Origin: JAJDZL01 sp965221175
Lineage (GTDB): Bacteria > Pseudomonadota > Gammaproteobacteria > Arenicellales > JAJDZL01
Assembly: GCA_965221175.1 (NCBI GenBank)
Contig: OZ244867.1
Coordinates: 2,666,001-2,730,000 of the forward strand
DNA: 64,000 bases
Direction: 5' to 3'
In this document: positions 33,985-41,614 of the stretch, piece by piece
How positions within the stretch are numbered: position 1 is the first letter of the stretch
How the letters are laid out: the number at the start of each line of letters is the position of its first letter
Position numbers and translations under genes: made by a program
The notes under the pieces: generated by a model
The model's input: the letters and a program-made list of their open reading frames with translations, nothing else
What the model was told of the DNA's origin: nothing
The model's database searches: none

Positions 33985-34452
33985 TTATTCTTCCAACGCG
34001 TACTGCAGCGGCAGGGCAGTCGTGTATTTGATTCTTTCCATGGCGAAACTAGAGCTCACATCATGGATATCTGCTGAGGAGATCAGACGTTTGTAGAATT
34101 TATCGAACTCGTCGATATTGGGTACTACGACGCGCATCAAATAGTCGATCTGGCCACTCATTCTGTAGAATTCAACCACTTCGGGAAATTCAATGACTGC
34201 TTTGGCGAATGATTCCAGCCAAGCGGCGTTATGTTGATCGGTTCGAATGGCAACGAAAACATCAATCCCAAGATTGAGTTTATCTCGGTTTAAGAGACCG
34301 ACTTTTGAAAGAATTACTTCTTCCCGTTCAAGTTTTCGAATTCGGCGCCAGCACGGTGTTGTACTTAATTCCACTTTTTCAGCGATTTGGCTGGCAGACA
34401 AATTCGCGTCCTGCTGAATGCAATCAAGAATTTTAAGATCAATTTTGTCCAT
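33985..34452 (-). CDS. Lrp/AsnC-family transcriptional regulator
   Basis: A 155-aa regulator: N-terminal winged helix (LDCIQQDANLSASQIAEKV, then TTPCWRRIRKLEREEVI, residues ~8-50) and a C-terminal RAM ligand-binding domain (VVEFYRMSGQIDYLMRVVV ~92-110, then FDKFYKRLISS). Members bind amino acids or related acids and control adjacent genes as octamers. It precedes the acetoacetyl-CoA synthetase gene on the same strand and is the only obvious regulator of the 13.9-34.5 kb catabolic region. Confidence 0.85.
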   Translation of the reverse strand: MDKIDLKILDCIQQDANLSASQIAEKVELSTTPCWRRIRKLEREEVILSKVGLLNRDKLNLGIDVFVAIRTDQHNAAWLESFAKAVIEFPEVVEFYRMSGQIDYLMRVVVPNIDEFDKFYKRLISSADIHDVSSSFAMERIKYTTALPLQYALEE

Positions 34453-34704
34453 AGCAAATTTATCCTATCAATGCGATAATCATAAAAAATAATAACTGCA
34501 TTGATCGAGATTAGCAAATAATCTTTTCAATAATTCATTTGTTGACGGAAATCATGACAAATTTGATTGGAGACCATATGGAGACGGATGCTCCAGCAGT
34601 TCTCATTTTGGCAGTTATTTTTGATCCGGTTCATTGGATATAAACGTAAGTAATTGTTTTTATTGACTTGTACTTTTTCGCTGAATCTGCTATGATACGC
34701 CAAC

Positions 34705-36006
34705 ATGAAATTGATGGTCGATCATCTCATTGGCAAACTGCGAAATCGATTCCACAACATCGCAGACCCTCGCAACGGCAGCAACAAACAATACACCTTC
34801 GTCGATATCGCGATGGCAGCGTTTTCGGTTTTTTTCATTCAGTCGCCGTCTTTTCTTGAGCATCAGAGAACGTTCCATCAGGCGCAGAACAAAAATGCGT
34901 GCCGGTCTTTATTCGGCATCTGCAAACTGCCAACTGACAATCATATTCGAGAGCAATTGGACCGAATCGACTGTCAGGATGTCTACCCTGGATTCGACAT
35001 AGCGCTGGAACAAATGGAGAAATATCAAGCACTTAAGCCTTTCCAAATTCTCGACGGGCGCTGCCTTTTGGCATTGGATGGCTCTGAATTTCACAACTCC
35101 TACAAGATTCAGTGTCCGCAATGTCGCACCCGACTTCGAAGCTCTGGCGAGACCGAATATCACCATATCGTGCTGTGCGCCACCTTGGTTGGCATCGGCC
35201 ACCGCGAGGTGCTGCCGTTGCGCCCGCAGTTTATCACGCCGCAAGACGGGGATCAAAAACAGGATTGCGAAACCAAAGCCGCCTACCGCTGGTTCGATCA
35301 AAACGCAGCGCGCTACGCATCTTTGCGTCCGATTTACCTGGGCGATGATCTGTATGCCAGTCAGCCGATGTGCGAAAAGGTCACACAAGCTGGCGGCGAT
35401 TTCATCTTCCGCGTCAAAGAAGGTTCTCATAAAACACTTTTCAGTTATCTTGATGGGGTTACCTGGCCAACCAAGCGGGTGGTCAAAAAAACACCGGGAC
35501 GCAACCAGCCGAATTTGATTTATCAGTATCGTATCGCCAAGCAGTTGCCGATCAGAGACGGCAACGATGCGTTGAAGGTCAATTACGTTGAACTTCAAAT
35601 TCGCCGGGGCGGCGACCGCAAACCCACGCAGAGCTTTCGCTTCGTCACCTCGCTTGATGTCACCAAAGCCAATGCAGCCGACATTGCAGCCGCCGGTCGG
35701 GCACGCTGGAAGATTGAAAACGAAGGGTTTAACTTGTTGAAAAAGCACGGCTATCACATGGAGCATAACTTCGGACACGGCAAACAGGGGCTGTCCGACA
35801 CACTGATGACTTTGAACCTGATCGCATTTGCGTTTCATGCCGTATGCAACCACCTGTGCGAACTGTGGCAGGCCGCCAGAGCCAGATTTTCCAGAAAACA
35901 TCGGTTCTTTGTCGCCATTGACATCATCAACTGCTATCTTTACTTTGAAAACTGGCAAGCGCTTCTCAGTGCCACTGCCAACCCACAACCGCGACTGCCC
36001 CCGTAG
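34705..36006 (+). CDS. DDE transposase (IS4-superfamily-like, ISNCY-type)
   Basis: A 433-aa transposase. LLALDGSEFHNSYKIQCPQC (~130) holds the first acidic residue and a CPQC pair, PIYLGDDLYASQPMCEKV (~213) the second Asp, and AAGRARWKIENEGFNLLKKHG (~330) the YREK-like W-IEN-GFN element with the catalytic Glu. This matches IS4-superfamily transposases; exact subfamily not certain. The codon and base composition is GC-richer than the flanks. I could not find convincing terminal inverted repeats. Inserted between the catabolic region and rpsU. Confidence 0.75.
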   Translation: MKLMVDHLIGKLRNRFHNIADPRNGSNKQYTFVDIAMAAFSVFFIQSPSFLEHQRTFHQAQNKNACRSLFGICKLPTDNHIREQLDRIDCQDVYPGFDIALEQMEKYQALKPFQILDGRCLLALDGSEFHNSYKIQCPQCRTRLRSSGETEYHHIVLCATLVGIGHREVLPLRPQFITPQDGDQKQDCETKAAYRWFDQNAARYASLRPIYLGDDLYASQPMCEKVTQAGGDFIFRVKEGSHKTLFSYLDGVTWPTKRVVKKTPGRNQPNLIYQYRIAKQLPIRDGNDALKVNYVELQIRRGGDRKPTQSFRFVTSLDVTKANAADIAAAGRARWKIENEGFNLLKKHGYHMEHNFGHGKQGLSDTLMTLNLIAFAFHAVCNHLCELWQAARARFSRKHRFFVAIDIINCYLYFENWQALLSATANPQPRLPP

Positions 36007-36236
36007 CTTGATATCGCCTCTCGGCTGACAAGCCGGATACTCAATTCCGTTTTTTTCAAAAACATGGAGATTACATGGAAATTAAAATGAATACCTAAAA
36101 TGAGAACTGCTGCGGATGCTCACAAAATTTTGTTGTTTTCCCCCTTGGGATGTATACTTCCCTGTTCGCCTGAATTGTGTATTTCAATTTGCAGAATTAT
36201 TAACTGAGACACATCATTTTGGAGGTGTGAATTTTA

Positions 36237-36452
36237 ATGCCAAGCGTTCGTGTCAGAAACGACGAACCTTTCGATGTCATATTACGTCGATTTCGCCGCT
36301 CGTGTGAAAAAGCGGGAATTTTCAGCGAAATTCGTAAACGAGAATATTACGAAAAACCTACATCCGTTCGGAAGCGGAAGGCTGCTGCTGCTGTCAAGCG
36401 AGAAAAAAAGCGTATGGTGCGCCAACGCGGTTTTCGCGCGCGATCCTATTAG
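36237..36452 (+). CDS. rpsU: 30S ribosomal protein S21
   Basis: A 71-aa basic protein, MPSVRVRNDEPFDVILRRFR then a long Arg/Lys-rich tail (EKKRMVRQRGFRARSY), the full S21 length. It binds the 30S platform near the anti-Shine-Dalgarno site. GGAGGTG precedes ATG 36237. rpsU upstream of dnaG is the start of the macromolecular synthesis operon of gamma- and betaproteobacteria. Confidence 0.95.
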   Translation: MPSVRVRNDEPFDVILRRFRRSCEKAGIFSEIRKREYYEKPTSVRKRKAAAAVKREKKRMVRQRGFRARSY

Positions 36453-36464
36453 ATTATTGCCGTA

Positions 36465-36524
36465 TCGGATGCGGAAAAGTAGATCGACAAATCGTTTTTG
36501 CGATTCCACGGCTTCCGCATTCGA
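36465..36524 (+). terminator. Hairpin between rpsU and dnaG (attenuator)
   Basis: Arms 36465-36476 and 36513-36524 pair over 12 positions with one wobble, enclosing a 36-base loop. The position just after rpsU matches the internal terminator of the rpsU-dnaG operon that limits primase expression. No T-run follows directly. Confidence 0.45.
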
Positions 36525-36583
36525 ATAGCTTTACAAGTTAACTGCTAATGAGTTTGCAGGGAGAGTTTGCACTCTGATTCTTC

Positions 36584-36592
36584 TGCTACAAT
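36584..36592 (+). promoter_or_regulatory. Extended -10 promoter element upstream of dnaG
   Basis: TGCTACAAT gives an extended -10 (TGn plus TACAAT) 55 bases upstream of the dnaG start. No good -35 is seen at the usual spacing. It may supply dnaG independently of rpsU. Confidence 0.4.
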
Positions 36593-36646
36593 TGCTATGG
36601 CGTGAACTAAACATTACTGCGCCCATTTCACTTTTGGAAGCCTTTT

Positions 36647-38473
36647 GTGCCAAGCACCATTCCATCAGATTTCATTCAGGAACTTCTTGCCCGAGTTGAC
36701 ATTGTCGATGTCATAAACGCCAGTGTTCCTCTGGTCAAATCTGGCCGGGAATACAAGGCGTGTTGCCCGTTTCACAACGAGAAAACTCCATCGTTTTTCG
36801 TCAATCCTGCGAAACAGTTTTATCACTGTTTTGGATGCGGAGAAAGCGGCACTGCGATTTCTTTCTTGATGAAGTATCGAAATCTCCAGTTTCGGGAGAC
36901 GATCGAAGAGCTCGCATCAATCGCGGGCATGGAAATTCCAGTAGACCGATCTCGAAGGCCGTCTAGCGGAGATTTTGAAAGGCTGCTAGAGCTGATGACA
37001 CAAGTGCAGTCTGCTTTCAAACATGAGCTGCATCGAGGTGAGCATTCGTCATTACCGAGAGATTATCTTAAGAGTCGGGAGATCAGTCGCGAAGCTGCTC
37101 TCAAATTCGGAATCGGCTATGCACCGGACCGGTGGGATTTTCTTCTGAAGAAATTTGGAAGGAATGCACAAGATTGCGAATTGCTCAAAAAAGCTGGATT
37201 GGTGGCTTCCAACGAGAAAGGAAAAACTTACGATCGATTTCGCGATCGGTTGATGTTTCCGATTACGGACCGTCGAGGAAGAGTTATCGGGTTTGGCGGA
37301 CGCATTATCGGCAGTGGCGAACCAAAGTATCTGAATTCACCGGAAACCTTGTTGTTCAAAAAGAGCAATGAGCTGTTTGGATTGCATGAGGCGCTCACTG
37401 CAATTAAACAAGCTGGAAAAGTACTCGTCGTTGAGGGTTATACGGATGTGGTGGCATTGTCTCAGAATGGTGTTGAAAATGTAGTTGCAACTCTGGGTAC
37501 CGCGACGACTCCGTTTCATGTTCGGGCGCTATTCCAGACAGCCCCTGAAATCGTATTCTGCTTTGATGGAGATGCAGCCGGGCGAACCGCTGCCTGGCGT
37601 GCCATGGAATCTGCCTTGCCGATGATGTATGACGGGAAGCTGGTAAGTTTTGTATTTTTGCCTCAGGGACATGATCCAGATTCAATGATTCGGAAGGAGG
37701 GCAAGGAAAAATTCCTAGAGCGAATATCAAGCGGTGAGCCGATTGCTAAATTCATCTTCCGGATTCTTCTGGAGAACACCGACTTGAATCGGCACGATGG
37801 AAAGGCGAAACTAGTTGAAGATTTCAAGCCGCTTTATTCAAGAATGCCCGATTCCACTTTGCGTCAATTGATGTTGACGGAACTTGCGAAGTACACAGGA
37901 CTAACCGAGAACTTCATCCTGTCACGTCTGTTGCAAGAGAAATCAAATGTAAGGGACAAGAATATAGAACACAGAAGCAGTTCAATAAACGATGAGAATC
38001 AGGGCAAATTAACGACGAGGGCGTTGGCAGCCGTGGTTCAAAATCCACAGTTGGTTTTGTTGTTGCAGAACAAAAATGATGGAATGCCATTTCAAGACAT
38101 AAACGAACTGGAGAAACTGGATGCCCCCAATACCAGGTTGTTGGTAGTAGTACTGGGAATGCTTGCCGTCAACCCAGACATGACGACTGCAACTCTGGTG
38201 GAAAGATTCAGGGGAACCAATTTCTTCGATTTGATAATGGATTTTGTCAGCATGCAGTACGATATTTCTGAACAGAGCTTGGAACAGGAGTTTGAAGGCA
38301 TCATGTCAAAATTGGGTGAACTTGTTCAGGAACAAAAACATAAGGAATTTATTGCCCGGGTTGCCAAGGGTGAAGCGACTGAGGAAGAAGTCATTGGATT
38401 CCAAAAAGAAATGAGTCTAAAAGCGAAACGTCCAGTAGAAAACGGAACAGAACCAAAGCGGTGGCTGCACTAG
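36647..38473 (+). CDS. dnaG: DNA primase
   Basis: A 608-aa primase that makes RNA primers at the replication fork. The N-terminal CHC2 zinc domain contains CCPFHNEKTPSFFV and FHCFGCGESG-type HCFGCGESG ligands (~40-65). The TOPRIM core has VVEGYTDVVAL (~263) and CFDGDAAGR (~305) with the catalytic Glu and DxD, and the C-terminal ~150 residues form the helical DnaB-binding domain. Start GTG 36647 gives MPSTIPSDFIQELL, the standard N-terminus. rpoD, which commonly follows dnaG in Gammaproteobacteria, does not follow here; the tRNA and the island come next. Confidence 0.95.
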   Translation: MPSTIPSDFIQELLARVDIVDVINASVPLVKSGREYKACCPFHNEKTPSFFVNPAKQFYHCFGCGESGTAISFLMKYRNLQFRETIEELASIAGMEIPVDRSRRPSSGDFERLLELMTQVQSAFKHELHRGEHSSLPRDYLKSREISREAALKFGIGYAPDRWDFLLKKFGRNAQDCELLKKAGLVASNEKGKTYDRFRDRLMFPITDRRGRVIGFGGRIIGSGEPKYLNSPETLLFKKSNELFGLHEALTAIKQAGKVLVVEGYTDVVALSQNGVENVVATLGTATTPFHVRALFQTAPEIVFCFDGDAAGRTAAWRAMESALPMMYDGKLVSFVFLPQGHDPDSMIRKEGKEKFLERISSGEPIAKFIFRILLENTDLNRHDGKAKLVEDFKPLYSRMPDSTLRQLMLTELAKYTGLTENFILSRLLQEKSNVRDKNIEHRSSSINDENQGKLTTRALAAVVQNPQLVLLLQNKNDGMPFQDINELEKLDAPNTRLLVVVLGMLAVNPDMTTATLVERFRGTNFFDLIMDFVSMQYDISEQSLEQEFEGIMSKLGELVQEQKHKEFIARVAKGEATEEEVIGFQKEMSLKAKRPVENGTEPKRWLH

Positions 38474-38630
38474 AATCAGTCTGCAGTTGGCAATTGCGTC
38501 TAAATGATTGTCATTTACTGATTTTTCGTTCAACTTCATCAATAGCGCTAGTGCTCGCTTTTGGTGGAAATTCCAGTGAATTAGATTCACGAATCCAATT
38601 ACAATTTAGCCTGCCCAATTTGATAGTGTA

Positions 38631-38707
38631 GGGCCTGTAGCTCAGTCGGTCAGAGCAGTGGACTCATAATCCATTGGTCGAAGGTTCGAGTCCTTCCGGG
38701 CCCACCA
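38631..38707 (+). tRNA. tRNA with CAU anticodon, probably tRNA-Ile2 (CAU, lysidine type)
   Basis: A 77-base cloverleaf. Acceptor GGGCCTG pairs with CGGGCCC, the D-arm is GCTCAGTCGGTCAGAGC, the anticodon loop is CTCATAA (anticodon CAT), the T-arm is GGTTCGAGTCC and an encoded CCA ends the gene. The body and its position next to dnaG favour tRNA-Ile2 over elongator tRNA-Met, but the DNA alone cannot prove it. The recombinase gene overlaps its antisense strand, so the 3' part is a probable island attachment site. Confidence 0.9.
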
Positions 38708-40357
38708 TCGCAATACAGACGAACCTTTGTCCCATTCCTCCTGTTTGGACTGCGAGTTCGTTATTGCAAGGGCGTCTAGCGAACTATGGGCAACGTAATA
38801 CGGCTTGCCTATATCCGGATATTTTGCTTCAAGAGTAATTGGACCGAGAACTTCTCGTAGCGCCAAAGCCGACTGGGTAGTGTTTTGCTCGAGCAATTCT
38901 GAGAGTTGATTGATTCGCTCCGATATCCATTCAATCGGCGGAATCTGAAACATCCTGTTCTGAATTTGACGCAGGCCTTCCAGTTCAGATTGAAGTTCGT
39001 CGACTTTTCGTTCCGCCTCTGTCAATGCCTTGGCGAGGGCCCGGCTTCCGCGACCTTCACCGACGAAGTCTATAAAATTTGCGAGTCGGCGTTCTTCTGA
39101 GCTGAGCTCCGACTCCTTTCTGTGAATCTTGTCAGGCACGTCTTGGGACAGAATCTGAATTTCCTTTTGAACCCTCTGCAGAATATCCTGGATTTGCTCT
39201 GGCGAAGCGATATTTTCTTGAATTTGTTCGAGGAATACTTTTTCGATTAATCTCCGACGAACAATGACCTTGTTTGAGCAGGCGCTTTTCTTTGCGCCAG
39301 GGCATCCAAAATAACCGCCTCCCTTCCCGCCAACCTGGGTAATCGTCGCTCCGCACGTTGCGCAGGTCATCGCCCCCGACAGAAGATGACTCGGATACTG
39401 TGCTTCGCGGCTGCCTTTCTTGCCTTCAAATCCGCGTTTGCCGTGCCCGCCGGGCCATGATTTCTTCATAGATTCTCTCCGTAGCTGAACGTCATCCCAC
39501 AGGTCTTGGGAAACGATACGAAGTGATTCGTCAACTATAGTGATCCACTCGGATTCAGGCTTGGGGAATCGACGCCTTCGCCCTGTTTTGGGGTCGCGAC
39601 GACTTTCCGATTTGTTCCAGACCCACTTTCCGACGTATTTTTCGTTTCCGAGAATTCGCCCTACGGTGCTTGACGCCCACTTCTGTTTCACGTTGTTTCG
39701 TCCGGGAACCCCGTCTTCATTCAACGCCTTTACAATAGCATGTATCGAACTACCGTCCCGGAATTCATGAAAAATGCGTAAAACAACGTCAGCTTCTCGA
39801 GGTTCGATCTCGAATTTGTAACCCTCCGGCCTCGGCACGCCCTTTTTGTCTACGATGGTTTCGCCAAATGGAAATGACTTGTATCCGAACACTCTCTCGC
39901 CAGCGGAATATCCCCGTTTCTTCTGCCCGATCTGTCCGCGCAGTGTCTTCTTTTTCAGATCCTGCAGCTGTAATTCATTGAATATGCCCCGAATCTGAAT
40001 GCCGAGCTTCGACTCGTCGTCGGTACTGTCGAGCCCGTCAGCGACAGAAATGACATTGATTCCTGCAAAATTGAGATCGGCAAGCACGGACAGCATGAAG
40101 AAGTTGTCCCTTGCCAATCTCGATAGGTCATCGACTAGAACGATGTCGAAACTATGATTGCGACTGGCTTCTAGCAAGGCGTTCAAGCCATCGCGGTCTC
40201 TTCGGGAACCCGAAGTGGCATGGTCGGAATAGACGTGCCTGTCATCGACAGTGATTCCCTTATCTTGCGCCAATTTGCGGCAGGATGCAATCTGATCCTC
40301 TATGCTTTCTGGACGTTGATTTTCAGAACTGTAACGGGCGTATATGGCGGCGCGCAT
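38642..40357 (-). CDS. Large serine recombinase (site-specific integrase) overlapping the tRNA
   Basis: A 571-aa serine recombinase. Resolvase-type catalytic domain 1-145 with MRAAIYARYSSENQRP (nucleophilic serine ~10) and LVDDLSRLARD; the recombinase domain follows (~170-280, GYKSFPFGE onward); a zinc ribbon has MTCATCGATI and FGCPGAKKSAC (~340-370); then a coiled coil (~400-470). The last ~22 codons (NLRPMDYESTALTD) are the antisense of the tRNA, so the ORF reads through the attachment site. It probably integrated the island rightward of 38.7 kb. ATG 40357 is preceded by AGGAG and overlaps the stop of the small upstream gene by one base. Confidence 0.9.
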   Translation of the reverse strand: MRAAIYARYSSENQRPESIEDQIASCRKLAQDKGITVDDRHVYSDHATSGSRRDRDGLNALLEASRNHSFDIVLVDDLSRLARDNFFMLSVLADLNFAGINVISVADGLDSTDDESKLGIQIRGIFNELQLQDLKKKTLRGQIGQKKRGYSAGERVFGYKSFPFGETIVDKKGVPRPEGYKFEIEPREADVVLRIFHEFRDGSSIHAIVKALNEDGVPGRNNVKQKWASSTVGRILGNEKYVGKWVWNKSESRRDPKTGRRRRFPKPESEWITIVDESLRIVSQDLWDDVQLRRESMKKSWPGGHGKRGFEGKKGSREAQYPSHLLSGAMTCATCGATITQVGGKGGGYFGCPGAKKSACSNKVIVRRRLIEKVFLEQIQENIASPEQIQDILQRVQKEIQILSQDVPDKIHRKESELSSEERRLANFIDFVGEGRGSRALAKALTEAERKVDELQSELEGLRQIQNRMFQIPPIEWISERINQLSELLEQNTTQSALALREVLGPITLEAKYPDIGKPYYVAHSSLDALAITNSQSKQEEWDKGSSVLRWWARKDSNLRPMDYESTALTD

Positions 40358-40521
40358 TATTCTTTCTCCTCTTTCGATTCAACTGAGTTATTGCATGCCT
40401 GTTCCATCAGTTGGACGTATTCCTTGGCAAGGGTCTTCGCAAGATGATCCAGCAAAGTCTCGCATTGCCACTCGGCGCCGGCGAAATCCGAATGCTCCTG
40501 CAGCACTTGCTGATTTGACAT
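40357..40521 (-). CDS. Small 54-aa protein upstream of the recombinase
   Basis: From ATG 40521 the product is MSNQQVLQEHSDFAGAEW followed by a predicted helix (CETLLDHLAKTLAKEYVQLM) and a charged tail. The stop shares one base with the recombinase start, so the two are translationally coupled. It may be a recombination directionality factor or accessory protein, but no family is recognised. An upstream in-frame start at 40545 would overlap the palindrome and is less likely. Confidence 0.6.
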   Translation of the reverse strand: MSNQQVLQEHSDFAGAEWQCETLLDHLAKTLAKEYVQLMEQACNNSVESKEEKE

Positions 40522-40533
40522 GACGTTACCATT

Positions 40534-40556
40534 TATGATAGACATTATCTATCATA
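40534..40556. promoter_or_regulatory. Palindromic operator-like site upstream of the recombinase operon
   Basis: Perfect nine-base arms TATGATAGA (40534-40542) and TCTATCATA (40548-40556) with a five-base spacer, 13 bases upstream of the small-protein start. It shares TAGA/TCTA core half-sites with the palindrome at 41312-41330 in front of the MerR-like gene. Confidence 0.65.
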
Positions 40557-40748
40557 ATACTGAATTGTCATGCAGATTGCAAGGAGATTTCGATGAATTA
40601 TCTAAAAAACGCCAGTATTTGGCGTATTGAAATCAAGCGTTGCGAGCGGATTCTGATGCGATGATTCGCTGAACTGGTCAATTTCGCAGAAGTTGAATTT
40701 TGGCGTGCTGCAACTTGAAAGGATTCGTAAGAAGTGTTCAATTTGTCG

Positions 40749-41312
40749 TTATTTGATTTGCAATTCTTTCGCAACTTTTGTGAGATTTAATACAAAGTAT
40801 GCATGATGCAAGGAATTGGACATCCATGAAGTGTGGTCTGCAGAATCTTTTGTATTCACAAATGCTGATTCGGCAACGGAAATGTCGACTACTTGAACAG
40901 ACTTACTCAAATCCACTGTGCCCACGGTTTTCATTGCTTTTCCGGAAAAACCGAGCGTAAACGAAAGACGGGAGCCGTCTGTGAGTACAATGTTCAGTTC
41001 CGGCGCTTCGGGACCGGCCAGGGACTGCGGCAATCTGAATTCCGGCATGGCTTGCCGAACCTCGGTTTCGAACGATCGGATTGTAGACAGGATTGATTTG
41101 GATACGTTTGCGGGAATATGGAATTCACTCAAGGTCAATGCAACAGAAAACTCGAACAGATTTCTTTCGGAAAATCGTCGGCTGCTGCCTCGGCCTTTCG
41201 CATCACTTCCATCGGGCACGATGACTGATTTCTCGCACAGGTAGATCAGCCGATGCTGAGGCTGACTCAAGAGCCTTGCGATTTCCGTGAGCGTCAATTC
41301 TTCATGATTCAT
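40749..41312 (-). CDS. MerR-like regulator, putative island control protein
   Basis: A 187-aa protein. The N-terminal ~70 residues (LTLTEIARLLSQPQHRLIYL then SSRRFSERNLFEFSVALTL) have the winged-helix order of MerR-type DNA-binding domains, where an arginine-rich wing precedes 'FSERNL'. The C-terminal part has no recognised ligand domain. The same palindrome type precedes it and the recombinase operon, so it may regulate both. It lies 227 bases upstream of the recombinase operon on the same strand. Confidence 0.55.
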   Translation of the reverse strand: MNHEELTLTEIARLLSQPQHRLIYLCEKSVIVPDGSDAKGRGSSRRFSERNLFEFSVALTLSEFHIPANVSKSILSTIRSFETEVRQAMPEFRLPQSLAGPEAPELNIVLTDGSRLSFTLGFSGKAMKTVGTVDLSKSVQVVDISVAESAFVNTKDSADHTSWMSNSLHHAYFVLNLTKVAKELQIK

Positions 41313-41330
41313 AATAGATAGTATCTATTA
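41312..41330. promoter_or_regulatory. Palindromic operator-like site upstream of the MerR-like gene
   Basis: Perfect nine-base arms TAATAGATA (41312-41320) and TATCTATTA (41322-41330) about a single central G, abutting the MerR-like start codon. Compare with 40534-40556: both contain ATAGA and TCTAT half-sites. Confidence 0.6.
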
Positions 41331-41407
41331 GTACGAGGAACCAATCAACATTAATTTCGTCGATGACAGTGGAAGATTGACATTTTCAGTTTCAGGCTAA
41401 CTATTGG

Positions 41408-41557
41408 ATGAGAAAGAAAGAGTTCACCGAAGCTGAAAATCGAATCCGGTTCATCACTCCGGAGCTGTATCGAGCCAGTTGTGAAGTATCGCAGGTTCGG
41501 AAGGAACTGTAATTCACGAAAGGGTGGATCATCGTGCGCGGCAAGCTGGTGGCGTGA
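41408..41557 (+). pseudogene. Remnant of a type I restriction HsdR N-terminus
   Basis: ATG at 41408 opens 34 codons (MRKKEFTEAENRIRFITPEL ... QVRKEL) ending in TAA at 41510. The same frame continues FTKGWIIVRGKLVA to TGA at 41555. This is the characteristic N-terminus of EcoKI/EcoEI-like HsdR subunits (EAExRxRFITPAL ... QVREE...FTxGRIIVRGKL). It is broken by two stops and then lost. It is a different HsdR type from the intact one at 45569, so it is a relic of an earlier system at this locus. Confidence 0.65.
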
Positions 41558-41614
41558 GCCCCCAGGAAACGGCGAAGAAAAGGAAAAACAGATTAAGAAT
41601 GGAAATTGACATAG

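Noticed and set aside
34909..35988. A 359-codon minus-strand open frame antisense to the transposase
   Set aside because: It is the mirror of a GC-rich transposase gene with clear DDE motifs; no recognisable domains and no ribosome site.
40534..40556. Possible CRISPR or att core from the palindrome near the recombinase
   Set aside because: Only single palindromes occur, with no regular spacers; an operator explains them better.
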